A DNA stretch of 64,000 nucleotides from Pseudomonadota bacterium (GTDB lineage: Bacteria; Pseudomonadota; Gammaproteobacteria; Steroidobacterales; Steroidobacteraceae): contig JAFEFN010000013.1 in NCBI GenBank assembly GCA_018240525.1, forward strand, positions 496,001 to 560,000, in the 5' to 3' direction. This document shows, in pieces, positions 52,624-64,000 of this stretch. The position numbers and the translations under genes were made by a program. Numbering within the stretch: position 1 is the first letter of the stretch; every line of letters starts with the position of its first letter. The notes below the pieces were generated by a model. The model was not told the origin of the DNA. It saw only the letters and a program-made list of their open reading frames with translations, and made no database searches.

Positions 52624-54231
52624 ATGTCCGACAACACTAAGGATGGGCGCAACGCACCAGCGCCTGGGGATCTTTCGAAGCAGCACGAGGTGCCCGAGGG
52701 TTGGGACCGGCGCGCCTTCCTGATGCGCACTGCGCTGGCGACCTCGGTCGCGGCGCTGACGGGGAATCCGATCCCGGCCGGCGCGCAGACCCCGCCGGCT
52801 GCCCCGGCGGGAAAGCCCAACGGCACGAAGCTCTCGCCTGACCTTGCGCTGAACAAGACCTCCAAGGGTCCGGTGCTCACCGTCGTCGACGAGATGTACA
52901 AGGTGGGGCCAGGTCCGTCGTCCTCTCACACGATCGGGCCGATGCGAATCACCTACGACTTCTACCAGCGCTGCACCAAGCTTCCGGCAGCGCAGCTCGA
53001 CCAGGCGACGGCCTTGAAGGTTCACCTGTTCGGCAGCCTGTCGGCCACCGGCAAGGGCCACGGGACCGAGCGGGCCGCGCTCGCCGGCATCGTCGGCAAG
53101 GAACCGGCGACCGTCGATCCGGCCTTCCTGGATGAACTTGCCGCGAAGCCCGACCAGGTCTTCCCGGTGAAGCTCGGCAAGGGCTTCAACGTCTCCCTGA
53201 AGGACATCATCTACGATGCGCCGAAGGGCGACTTCCCGCATCCCAACACGATGACCTGCGCGCTGATGGCCGGCGACAAGACCCTGCTCGAGCAGGAGTA
53301 CTACTCCGTCGGTGGCGGCTTCATCGAGTGGAAGGGATACACGCCGCCCAAGAAGGGCACGCCGAAATATCCCTATGCGACCATGAAGGAGTTCGTCGAC
53401 CACGCGAACAAGAACAAGCTCACCTTCGCACAGGTTGCGATGGCCAACGAGGTCTCTGTCTCCGGAAAGAGCGAGGCTGATATCAATGCCTTCCTCGACA
53501 AGATCGCCCTGGCCATGACGAACATCGTCAAGTCGGGACTCGCCGCGCCGACCATCACGCTGCCCGGTCCCATCAAGCTCAAGACCAAGGCCGGCGAAGT
53601 GCTCAAACGCGCCTCCGATGATCCCGGTGAGGCGCAGCGGGCGATCGGCAAGGTGTCGGCATATGCGCTCGCCGGCTCCGAGGAGAACGCCCGCGGTCGC
53701 CTCGTGGTCACCGCCCCGACCGGCGGCTCGGCGGGCGTGATACCGGCGGTGCTGTATTCGTTGAGTGAGGGTGGCAAGAAGCTGTCGCAGCAGAAGATAC
53801 GCGACGGCCTGCTGTCGGCGGCGGTGGTCGGGTATCTCGGCAAGCACAATGCGACGCTGGCCGGCGCGGAGGGCGGCTGCCAGGCTGAGATCGGCATCGC
53901 CTCGGGCATGGGTGCCGCCTTCATTGCCTCGGCGATGGATGCGCCGCCCCAGGTCGTCGCCAACGCAGCCGAGAGCTCGATCGAGCATCACCTCGGCATG
54001 ACCTGCGATCCGGTCGCCGGCTTCGTGCAGGTGCCGTGCATCGAACGCTGTGCGTTCGGTGCCGTGAAGTCCTGGATCGGCTACGAGATTGCCAGCAACG
54101 AGGTCCCGTTCAACCGGCGCGTCGACTTCGATACGACCATCAGCGCGCTCGCGCTGACCGCGAAGGAGATGAACTCGAAGTACAAGGAGACATCGGAAGG
54201 CGGTCTCGCCGTCTCCGTCGTACTGTGCTGA
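52624..54231 (+). CDS. L-serine ammonia-lyase (iron-sulfur dehydratase) with twin-arginine signal
   Basis: 535 residues. Converts L-serine to pyruvate and ammonia. Unlike cytosolic SdaA it has an N-terminal extension with twin-arginine motif DRRAFLMRT near 28 and a hydrophobic stretch ending PAGAQT, so export as a folded Fe-S protein through Tat is predicted. The single-chain enzyme follows: beta-like domain (GPSSSHTIGPMR near 99) then the alpha-like catalytic domain. Likely [4Fe-4S] ligands are C419 (EGGCQAE), C461 (MTCDPVAG) and C472 (VPCIER). The last residue is C535 (VVLC), as in the tail-in-mouth enzymes known from Legionella. GGAGG supports the start. A strong terminator follows. Confidence 0.92.
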   Translation: MSDNTKDGRNAPAPGDLSKQHEVPEGWDRRAFLMRTALATSVAALTGNPIPAGAQTPPAAPAGKPNGTKLSPDLALNKTSKGPVLTVVDEMYKVGPGPSSSHTIGPMRITYDFYQRCTKLPAAQLDQATALKVHLFGSLSATGKGHGTERAALAGIVGKEPATVDPAFLDELAAKPDQVFPVKLGKGFNVSLKDIIYDAPKGDFPHPNTMTCALMAGDKTLLEQEYYSVGGGFIEWKGYTPPKKGTPKYPYATMKEFVDHANKNKLTFAQVAMANEVSVSGKSEADINAFLDKIALAMTNIVKSGLAAPTITLPGPIKLKTKAGEVLKRASDDPGEAQRAIGKVSAYALAGSEENARGRLVVTAPTGGSAGVIPAVLYSLSEGGKKLSQQKIRDGLLSAAVVGYLGKHNATLAGAEGGCQAEIGIASGMGAAFIASAMDAPPQVVANAAESSIEHHLGMTCDPVAGFVQVPCIERCAFGAVKSWIGYEIASNEVPFNRRVDFDTTISALALTAKEMNSKYKETSEGGLAVSVVLC

Positions 54232-54258
54232 CCGCCGGCTGACGAGGCCGCCGCAAGT

Positions 54259-54291
54259 GACAGGGACACCATCGGGTGTCCCTGTCTCTTT
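54259..54291 (+). terminator. Rho-independent terminator after the serine dehydratase gene
   Basis: GACAGGGACACC (54259-54270), ATCG loop, GGTGTCCCTGTC (54275-54286): a perfect 12-base stem with a tetraloop, running into TCTCTTTT. It lies 28 bases after the stop codon. Confidence 0.92.
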
Positions 54292-54490
54292 TCATCACCC
54301 TCTTCCGAGCCGGAGCCGCCGCTGTCGGCATGGGGGGCGCGCGGATAGCGCGCAGCCATCCCGATCCGCCGTGGTGACGGCCCGATGCACTTACGGCGAC
54401 GGCTCCACGCAGCTGGTGGTTCCTCAATTTCCTGAGGTCTTACCAAAATGGGCTTGTACGGTCGATGGACCTCTACCTTAGGTCTGTTGC

Positions 54491-54781
54491 TTGCCGTCTT
54501 ACACAGACTTCGGTGACCTCGATGCACAAATTGCCAAGCTCGAGCAGGATCCAAAGCTCCGGTCCGTCACACTCACTCTTCGCTACACGGACGATGGCTT
54601 TTCGATAAGCCGCGATGATCACGGCAGCTTTGAGGCTTCCTTTTTCCCGCCCGCAGGAAGCGAGGAAGAAACGGTGATCCGCGAGCTCTTCAGCTCACTA
54701 GGCATTTCGGCCCGAGAGGACTACACGGCAAACACCGGGAGAACCCGAGTTCTCAACTTCCCGCTGCCATCCGGCGTGTGA
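54491..54781 (+). CDS. Small acidic hypothetical protein
   Basis: 96 residues starting at TTG 54491 (an in-frame stop 12 bases upstream limits the choice; no ATG start exists). The composition looks protein-like: DAQIAKLEQD, LRYTDDGFSISRDDHG and VIRELFSSLGISARED suggest a small alpha/beta fold. I do not recognise a family. It is the last gene before tRNA-Ser, inside the repeat-bounded insert. It could be an immunity or accessory protein, but nothing shows this. Confidence 0.55.
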   Translation: MPSYTDFGDLDAQIAKLEQDPKLRSVTLTLRYTDDGFSISRDDHGSFEASFFPPAGSEEETVIRELFSSLGISAREDYTANTGRTRVLNFPLPSGV

Positions 54782-54811
54782 GACGCCTTGGAACGGCCTG
54801 AGACGAGTAAT

Positions 54812-54902
54812 TGGCGGAGAGAGAGGGATTCGAACCCTCGAAGGGCTTTTGACCCTTACACCCTTAGCAGGGGTGCGCCTTCGACCACTCGGCCATCTCT
54901 CC
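54812..54902 (-). tRNA. tRNA-Ser (anticodon GCT)
   Basis: 91 nt with a long variable arm, typical of class II tRNA. Acceptor GGAGAGA pairs with TCTCTCC, then discriminator G and encoded CCA. Anticodon loop CTGCTAA reads AGC/AGU codons; T loop TTCGAAT. Its last 18 bases are duplicated at 49932-49950. Confidence 0.97.
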
Positions 54903-55019
54903 GCTTGTCGTAAACTCTTGTGATTCAGAGAGTTACGGGAGCCGCTGAGAGCGGCCACCGAATGCGGGCGGCCATGATACTCAAGCGCCGCACGAGCGGC
55001 AAAACAAAGCGGCCGCCGA

Positions 55020-57626
<2,607 letters not shown>

Positions 57627-57651
57627 GTAGGTGGGCTTGCTCAAGATACCT

Positions 57652-58137
57652 TCAATCCAGGTCGGGGTCGGCGCCGGTGGCCGAGCGGATATGATCCGCT
57701 GAAAAGCCCCGGTACTGCAAAAAACGGGCTTGCCGTGCCTTTTCGGTCCAATCCTGCGGCGATCGGGCGCCAAACTTGGCCCTGCGGACCTTGCGCGCCA
57801 GCTCCAGCCAGTCGACCGGGTCCAGGGCCGCCTCGATCAGGGTGTCCGGAACGCCGTTTCGGCGCAGATCCGCCCTGATGCGCGCCGGTCCGTGGCCGCG
57901 CCCGACATGCGCCCGCACATAACTCTCCACGTACCGTGCCTCATCCAGCAGCCCCGCGCCGGAGAGCTCTCCCAGCACCGCCCGTACCGCCCCCTCCGCG
58001 AACCCCCGGTCCAGCAACTTGCGCCGCAGTTCCTCGGCCGAGAAGTCCCGGCGCGCCAGGAGGGCAACGGCCGCCAGGCGGATGGCCACCGGGTCATCGG
58101 TCTGGATGGGGCGCTGGGACGGGCTGCGGGGCGGCAT
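57652..58137 (-). CDS. recX: RecX regulatory protein
   Basis: 161 residues of three-helix repeats ([20 protein letters not shown] near 27, [19 protein letters not shown] near 63, [17 protein letters not shown] near the end) typical of RecX, which binds RecA filaments and limits their growth. Normal family length. It is between recA and alaS as in many proteobacteria, but separated from recA by an opposite-strand gene. Confidence 0.93.
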   Translation of the reverse strand: MPPRSPSQRPIQTDDPVAIRLAAVALLARRDFSAEELRRKLLDRGFAEGAVRAVLGELSGAGLLDEARYVESYVRAHVGRGHGPARIRADLRRNGVPDTLIEAALDPVDWLELARKVRRAKFGARSPQDWTEKARQARFLQYRGFSADHIRSATGADPDLD

Positions 58138-58206
58138 CGCAGTCAGTATAGTGGGGCCGGCGCACCGTCATGGTGCGACGCCGGATCACTGCAGGAGGGG
58201 TATCGC

Positions 58207-58608
58207 ATGCGTGTCATATCCATCGTACTGGGGTGTATGGCCCTCGGGGCGCTCGCCACCGCCGGGGCACAGACTCCGCCTGTCGCCACGCCCTCTGCGG
58301 CCCCTGCCACCCCGGCCAGTGCTCCGCCGGCCGCAGCGGCACCGGCGGCGGCGCCGGCCAGCAATGCCAGTGCGGCCTCAGCGGCGGCCGCAACGGCGGC
58401 CATCGATAGAAAAATGATCTCCCGGGGCTACAAGCCCGAGATGGCCGGCAATGACCGGGTGTATTGCCGCAAGGAGGACCAGATCGGCACCCGCCTGGCG
58501 CCGAAGAAGGTCTGCCTCACGGCCGAGCAGGCGGATCTGGCCGAGCACGACGCCAAGGAATACGCCGAGCGCCTGCAGCGCAGCGGCAAGCCTATCGGCG
58601 GCGGCTGA
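58207..58608 (+). CDS. Small exported Ala/Pro-rich protein of unknown function
   Basis: 133 residues with a signal peptide (VISIVLGCMALGALATAGAQ) and a strong ribosome site (AGGAGG, 8 bases before ATG). Residues about 24-68 are almost only Ala, Pro and Ser, probably an unfolded linker. The C-terminal 65 residues form a conserved-looking small domain with two cysteines (YKPEMAGNDRVYCRKEDQIG, KKVCLTAEQ). Similar short domains occur in secreted proteobacterial hypotheticals. It sits antisense between recA and recX. Confidence 0.8.
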   Translation: MRVISIVLGCMALGALATAGAQTPPVATPSAAPATPASAPPAAAAPAAAPASNASAASAAAATAAIDRKMISRGYKPEMAGNDRVYCRKEDQIGTRLAPKKVCLTAEQADLAEHDAKEYAERLQRSGKPIGGG

Positions 58609-58632
58609 CCGCGCGGTCGCCGCCCGGCGCGC

Positions 58633-59661
<1,029 letters not shown>

Positions 59662-59758
59662 CTGCGGTGTTCCCTTGCGGCGGGGAGGAGGATTTTGTGC
59701 GCGCAATTATCACATAAAGAATTGTCCGCCGGTGCACGCAGCGGCGGCTGTTTCGCGC

Positions 59759-60343
59759 TTATTTGTGCGCATTATCCGGTCCATCCAGTGGGTAGGTTTC
59801 GAGGACACTGTATACGGAGCCGCTTTCTGCGCCGGTCGTGCTCACCACCAGTGCGAAGGCGCTGCAGTTCCAGCTCACCGGCGGCATCGGCTGCTCTTCC
59901 GGCGCCTGCGCCACCTGGCGCGCCACGGTGACATGCGCCTGGAAGGGCTTGAGATCCGGGGAGAATCCCGCGGCACGCGCCGACTCGCGGATGCGCACCG
60001 CCAGTGCGGCGGCACCGGATGCCTGCACGGCGGTCGCGCACAGGATCTGCGGCCGGTGCCAGTGCTGCAGCGTCTCGAAGCGCAGTCGAAGGGGCGGCGC
60101 TGATGCGGGCGGGACCCATGTGCGGGCCAGCGCGCGCAGCGAGCCCAGGCGCGCGCGCTCGACGTTGCCGAGAAACGCCAGGGTCAGGTGCAGGTTGCCC
60201 TCGGGGATGGGCCGCGCGCCGCTGGCGGCCACTGCGGCGGCGGCCGCCTGTGTCAGAGCACGCCGCTCCTCGGCGGCGGGCCAGAGGGCGAAGAACAGCC
60301 GCAGCCCGCCGGACGGTCGGCGTTTCGGCCCGGATTCGCTCAA
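59759..60343 (-). CDS. thpR: RNA 2',3'-cyclic phosphodiesterase (2'-5' RNA ligase family)
   Basis: 194 residues. Two HxTx catalytic motifs are visible: HLTL near 46 (GNLHLTLAFLGN) and HVTV near 130 (FQAHVTVARQ), spaced as in the 2H phosphoesterase superfamily. The TTG start overlaps the stop of the pncC/cinA-type gene (TTGA), giving translational coupling. These proteins hydrolyse 2',3'-cyclic phosphate ends of RNA; the ligase reaction is minor. Confidence 0.9.
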   Translation of the reverse strand: MSESGPKRRPSGGLRLFFALWPAAEERRALTQAAAAAVAASGARPIPEGNLHLTLAFLGNVERARLGSLRALARTWVPPASAPPLRLRFETLQHWHRPQILCATAVQASGAAALAVRIRESARAAGFSPDLKPFQAHVTVARQVAQAPEEQPMPPVSWNCSAFALVVSTTGAESGSVYSVLETYPLDGPDNAHK

Positions 60344-60876
60344 GGGCGCGCGGCGGTCACCGCCTCGGGCCGCACCGGCAGGTCCAGGCGCAGGATCAGC
60401 CGCAGCGCGTGCCGGACCGCCAGGCTGCGCACCGCCTGGCGGTCGCCGCCGAAGTGCTTTTCCTCGGCAATGATGTCGATCGCCTGGCCGGCCCGTGCCG
60501 CCGCGCAGAACCAGACCGTGCCCACCGGCTTGGCGGCGCTGCCACCGTCGGGGCCGGCGATGCCGCTCACCGATAAGGCGACGTTCGCCCCGGAGATTCG
60601 CAGCGCGCCCTCGGCCATCTCGCGCACCGTCTGCTCGCTGACCGCGCCGAAGGTGGCCAGCGTGCGCTCGGCCACCCCCAGATCGCGCCGCTTGGCCGCG
60701 TCCGAGTACGTCACGTAGCCACACTCGAACCACTGCGAGCTGCCCGGGACGTCGGTGAGTACCTTGGCCACCCAGCCGGCGGTGCAGGACTCGGCGGTCA
60801 CCACGCGCCGCTCGGCGGCGCGCAGCTTCTGGCCCACCCGTGCACTGAGTTCGTAGAGCTCGGGGTCATGGACCAT
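60340..60876 (-). CDS. pncC: CinA-family nicotinamide-nucleotide amidohydrolase
   Basis: 178 residues, the stand-alone C-terminal CinA domain. Signature: VVTAESCTAGWVAKVLTDVPGSS near 25, GYVTYSDAAKRRDLGV near 53 and SVSGIAGPDGGSAAKPVGTVW near 107. Deamidates NMN to nicotinate mononucleotide in pyridine-nucleotide recycling. ATG 60876 fits the family N-terminus; another in-frame ATG at 60918 is possible. Located upstream of recA, a common linkage for cinA. Confidence 0.92.
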   Translation of the reverse strand: MVHDPELYELSARVGQKLRAAERRVVTAESCTAGWVAKVLTDVPGSSQWFECGYVTYSDAAKRRDLGVAERTLATFGAVSEQTVREMAEGALRISGANVALSVSGIAGPDGGSAAKPVGTVWFCAAARAGQAIDIIAEEKHFGGDRQAVRSLAVRHALRLILRLDLPVRPEAVTAARP

Positions 60877-61024
60877 GCGCGCAAATCCTTGCCTGGAACT
60901 GCTCGAGGCAGCGGACACGCCCGATCGTGGCGAAGTGCTCGCCGGCCGGGTCGCACTTTCATAAAAGCGTAGTGATTCTCATCCCTAATGTCGACTGCCT
61001 CGCAGCAGCGGCACAGGGACCGCC

Positions 61025-61969
61025 ATGCAGACCGCGCCCTATACGATGTCCGACCCGACGGTGACGCGCGCGCAGCGGGTCCTGATCCGCCTCCTCGAGC
61101 AATTCTCAGGACAGCGGCACCTGCAGAAGCGCTACGAGCAGTATCGCGGCCAGCCGCGCCGTCCGGAGGAGTTCTGGAACGATGCGGTGCGCTTGTTCGG
61201 CATCAGGGCGGAGCTGGACCCTGCGCAGATCCGCCATATCCCGCGCACCGGCGCGCTGCTGGTGGTCTCGAACCACCCCTTCGGCATCGTCGACGGCCTG
61301 CTGCTGGGGTGGCTGGTCAGCCAGGTGCGCCCGGATTTCAAGATCATGCTGAGCGATGGCCGCTGTGTGCCCGAGATGGCCCACCAGGCGATCGAGGTGG
61401 ACTTTGCCGGCACCCGGGCGGCGCAGAGGAACAACCTCGCTGCCCGCGCCGAGGCCCGGCGCATGCTCGAGGACGGCGGGGTGGTGATCATCCTGCCCGC
61501 CGGGGGCATCTCGACCTCCTTCGACCCGCTCGGGCGCACGCAGGCGATGGATGTCTTCTGGCACCCCTTCGCCGCGCAGCTGCTCACGCGCACCCGCTCG
61601 CCGGTGCTGCCCGTCTGGTTCGAAGGGCAGAACAGCCGCCTCTTCCAGATGGTGAGCCACGTGAGCGTGGCGCTGCGCTGGGGCATGCTGATCGGGGAGA
61701 ACGTGCGCCGGCGGAAGCAGCCCGTGCGCATGGTCGTCGGACGCCCGATCCCGTACGAGGAGCTGCCGCACTGCGCCGACCGGGCGGTGCTGGCGCAGGA
61801 GCTGTGCAACCGCACCTACGCGCTCGGCGGCATCGATGCCTCGCAGCCCGGCCTCATCCAGGACTACCCGCCCGCACTGCGCCGGAAATTCCGCGCCCCA
61901 CCGGCACCGGTTCCCGGCACGCCGGCCAGGGAGGACGCGCCCCGCGCCATGCCCGCCAGCCCCCGCTGA
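61025..61969 (+). CDS. PlsC-like lysophospholipid/ornithine-lipid-type acyltransferase
   Basis: 314 residues. Acyltransferase motif I NHPFGIVD (N-H-x4-D, near 83), motif III-like PAGGIST near 158, and the [12 protein letters not shown] segment seen in the OlsA/hemolysin-type branch. It has no clear membrane helix except a weak one near the active site, so is probably peripheral to the inner membrane. It transfers an acyl chain to a lyso-lipid; the acceptor is unknown. The last 30 residues are Pro/Ala-rich. mutS follows 192 bases later across a GC-rich gap. Confidence 0.85.
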   Translation: MQTAPYTMSDPTVTRAQRVLIRLLEQFSGQRHLQKRYEQYRGQPRRPEEFWNDAVRLFGIRAELDPAQIRHIPRTGALLVVSNHPFGIVDGLLLGWLVSQVRPDFKIMLSDGRCVPEMAHQAIEVDFAGTRAAQRNNLAARAEARRMLEDGGVVIILPAGGISTSFDPLGRTQAMDVFWHPFAAQLLTRTRSPVLPVWFEGQNSRLFQMVSHVSVALRWGMLIGENVRRRKQPVRMVVGRPIPYEELPHCADRAVLAQELCNRTYALGGIDASQPGLIQDYPPALRRKFRAPPAPVPGTPAREDAPRAMPASPR

Positions 61970-62161
61970 GGAGCAGGCCCGCGGTCGTGGGGGCGGGGCG
62001 CGCCCGAGCCCCAGTGCGCGCAGGGGCGACTGAGGCACCCTGCCCCGGTTATTCTTCCGCCGTCCGCCGCGAGGCGGTCCCGCCGGCCGCCCGCCGGCCG
62101 CGGCCCGCATCGCGGACGCGGGGGACCGTCGCCGGGCGAGCGCCACGGGAAGCACAGACGC

Positions 62162-64000
62162 TTGAACCTGACAGACCCCGCCGTGTCGGCCCATACGCCG
62201 ATGATGCAGCAGTACCTGCGCATCAAGGGCCAGTACCCCGACACGCTCCTCTTCTATCGCATGGGCGATTTCTACGAGCTGTTCTACGAGGACGCACGCC
62301 GCGCCGCCGCGCTGCTGGACATCACGCTCACCGCCCGCGGGCAGTCTGCGGGGGCCCCCATTCCGATGGCAGGCGTGCCCTTCCACGCCGCGGACAATTA
62401 CCTGGCGCGCCTGGTCCGCAAGGGCGAGAGCGTGGCGATCTGCGAGCAGCTGGGCGACACGAAGTCCAAGGGACCGCTCGAGCGGCAGGTCGTGCGCGTG
62501 GTCACCCCCGGGACCGTCACCGACGCGGCCCTCCTGGATGAGCGCACCGACACGCTGGTGGCCGCGGTGGCGCGCGACGGGGCGCGCTTCGGCCTCGCCT
62601 GGCTGGACCTGGCCGCCGGGCGCTTCAGCGTGCTGGAAGGCGAAGGCGCCGGCACGCTCGCCGGCGAGATCGAGCGGCTGAGGCCCGCGGAACTGCTCAC
62701 CGCCGAGGGCGGTGAACAGCCCGACCTCGAGCGACTGCGCCTGGCGCTGCGCCCCCGGCCGCCCTGGCAGTTCGAGCACGCGAGCGCGCAGCGCCTGCTG
62801 GCCGAGCAGCTCGGCACGCGCGACCTGAAGGGCTTCGGCGCGGAGGAGCTGCCGCTGGCGACCTGTGCCGCCGGGGCGCTGCTGCAGTACGTGCGCGATA
62901 CCCAGAAATCCGCCGTGCCGCACATCCGCGCGCTGCGCGTCGAGGCCCGCGGCGAGGCGCTGCTGCTGGATGCGGCGAGCCGCCGCAACCTGGAGCTGGA
63001 TGCCAGCCTGAGCGGCAACGAGGAGCGCACGCTGCTGGCGGTGCTGGACGTGTGCGCCACCGCCATGGGCGCACGGCAGCTGCGGCGCTGGCTCACCCGC
63101 CCGCTCGCGGTCCATGGGCTGCTGCGCGAACGCTACGATGCACTCGGGGCGCTCATCGAGGGGCGGCGCTTCGAGGAGGTGCGCGCGCAGCTGCAGGGCG
63201 TCGGCGACGTGGAGCGCATCCTGGCGCGCGTCGCGCTGCGCTCGGTGCGCCCGCGCGAACTCACCGCGCTGCGCGCCTCGCTCAGGGTGCTGCCGCGGCT
63301 GCATGCGGCGATGGCGGCACTGGAAGCGCCGCTGCTGCAGGGCCTGCGCGCCCGCACCGGCACCCACGAGGCGGCCGTCGCGCTGCTCGAGGGCGCCATC
63401 GCCGCGGAACCCAGCGTGCTACTGCGCGACGGGGACGTGATCGCCGGCGGCTACGACGCGGAGCTCGACGAGCTGCGGCGCATCGCCACGCACACCGACG
63501 AGTTCCTGCTCGACCTGGAGAAGCGCGAGCGCGAGCGCTCCGGGCTGGCCGCCCTCAAGCTCGGCTACAACCGCGTGCAGGGCTTCTTCATCGAGGTCTC
63601 GCGGCGCGACGCCGAGCGGGTGCCGAAGGACTACATCCGCCGCCAGACGGTGAAGTCCGCCGAGCGCTTCATCACCGCGGAGCTGAAGGGCTTCGAGGAC
63701 AAGGTGCTCGGGGCGCGCGAGAAGGCCCTGGCGCGCGAGCGGCAGATCTACGACGAGGTGCTGACCCGCCTCATCGGGGAGCTCGGCCCGCTGCAGAGCA
63801 CGGCGGCCGCCCTGGCGGAGCTGGATGCGCTCGCCGCCCTGGCCGAGCGCGCCGTCAGCCTCGACTGGGCGCGCCCCGAGCTGTCCACGGAAGCGGTGCT
63901 GCACATCGAGGCGGGCCGGCACCCGGTGGTCGAGCGCTTCACCGACGCTGCCTTCGTGCCCAACGACCTGCGGCTCGATGCCGGGCGGCGCATGCTCATC
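62162..64000 (+). CDS. mutS: DNA mismatch repair protein MutS, 3' part missing at the window edge
   Basis: 613 codons in the window; the reading frame is open to the edge. The N-terminal mismatch-binding domain has the wedge F37-Y38-E39 in [10 protein letters not shown]. The connector, lever and clamp domains follow, including [11 protein letters not shown] and [15 protein letters not shown]. The ATPase is only just entered (HPVVERF near 587). I chose TTG 62162 because [11 protein letters not shown] aligns with the family start region; GTG 62183 is also possible. Starts the methyl-directed repair of replication errors. Confidence 0.95.
   Translation, partial: MNLTDPAVSAHTPMMQQYLRIKGQYPDTLLFYRMGDFYELFYEDARRAAALLDITLTARGQSAGAPIPMAGVPFHAADNYLARLVRKGESVAICEQLGDTKSKGPLERQVVRVVTPGTVTDAALLDERTDTLVAAVARDGARFGLAWLDLAAGRFSVLEGEGAGTLAGEIERLRPAELLTAEGGEQPDLERLRLALRPRPPWQFEHASAQRLLAEQLGTRDLKGFGAEELPLATCAAGALLQYVRDTQKSAVPHIRALRVEARGEALLLDAASRRNLELDASLSGNEERTLLAVLDVCATAMGARQLRRWLTRPLAVHGLLRERYDALGALIEGRRFEEVRAQLQGVGDVERILARVALRSVRPRELTALRASLRVLPRLHAAMAALEAPLLQGLRARTGTHEAAVALLEGAIAAEPSVLLRDGDVIAGGYDAELDELRRIATHTDEFLLDLEKRERERSGLAALKLGYNRVQGFFIEVSRRDAERVPKDYIRRQTVKSAERFITAELKGFEDKVLGAREKALARERQIYDEVLTRLIGELGPLQSTAAALAELDALAALAERAVSLDWARPELSTEAVLHIEAGRHPVVERFTDAAFVPNDLRLDAGRRMLI

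Larger units (their letters stand above)
49932..54829. mobile_element. tRNA-Ser-bounded insert with porin and exported serine dehydratase, no integrase
   Basis: About 4.9 kb between two exact 19-base direct repeats of the tRNA-Ser 3' end. It contains the porin, the Tat-type L-serine dehydratase, a terminator and a small acidic protein. No recombinase is visible, as in the tRNA-Arg cassette at 24.5-28.5 kb. Confidence 0.45.

Noticed and set aside
54698..54958. Minus-strand open frame with AERWPSGRRRTPAKG across tRNA-Ser
   Set aside because: It is the sense reading of the tRNA-Ser gene itself; a common false protein.
61106..63367. 753-codon minus-strand open frame opposite the acyltransferase and mutS
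   Set aside because: Long antisense frames are normal in GC-rich genes; it has no family features, and both plus-strand genes are clear.

Overview
The window is high-GC bacterial chromosome from a proteobacterium, most likely a gammaproteobacterium near Steroidobacterales/Nevskiales/Xanthomonadales. The order mutS - acyltransferase - cinA/pncC - thpR - recA - recX - alaS, together with bipA, folE and TonB-dependent uptake, fits that group. Species is not determinable by eye. Two tRNA genes are present (Arg-ACG, Ser-GCT). I saw no rRNA, CRISPR array, transposase or integrase.

1-24.5 kb looks like ordinary chromosome. It holds a Rieske oxygenase with the edge of an FAD oxidoreductase, a DUF2721 protein, bipA, a TPR/GT41 O-GlcNAc-transferase-like protein, folE, and a YeiH exporter with a small partner gene facing an Lrp-type regulator. 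Then come a MarR - outer-membrane factor - HlyD efflux operon with no inner-membrane pump, an MFS/phosphoesterase pair, glcF with an amino-acid permease, and a CHASE4 histidine kinase with a REC-GGDEF-EAL response regulator. A Tat-exported M24 peptidase, a Rap1a/Tai protein, an aminotransferase and a GNAT acetyltransferase close this part.

24.5-28.5 kb is a compact cassette between a decayed copy of the 3' half of tRNA-Arg and the intact tRNA-Arg gene. It holds only a divergent pair: a trimethylamine-dehydrogenase-family flavoprotein and an MttB-family methyltransferase. 28.7-39.2 kb carries an SMR-like membrane protein, an exported M20 peptidase, a tightly packed aldolase/MFS/S41/MHS-transporter run, a hybrid histidine kinase, a SAM methyltransferase and a GDCCVxC zinc-ribbon protein.

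40.2-49.9 kb is the most interesting part. A TetR regulator sits among three transcription units, each preceded by the same 15-bp palindrome GTTAA-N5-TTAAC. The units encode (i) a HyuC/AllC-type ureido amidohydrolase, an arginine-deiminase/DDAH-type pentein and a TPR-sulfotransferase, (ii) a TonB-dependent receptor, and (iii) a beta-lactamase-fold hydrolase with an NCS1 permease. I infer an uptake and stepwise degradation system (guanidino to ureido to amine) for an unknown compound.

49.9-54.8 kb is a second tRNA-bounded segment. A 19-bp exact copy of the tRNA-Ser 3' end lies at one side and intact tRNA-Ser(GCT) at the other. Between them are an outer-membrane porin and an L-serine dehydratase carrying a Tat signal, which is an unusual location for that enzyme, plus a small acidic protein. 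From 55 kb the window returns to housekeeping genes (alaS, recX, recA, thpR, pncC, plsC-like, mutS), with mutS running off the right edge.
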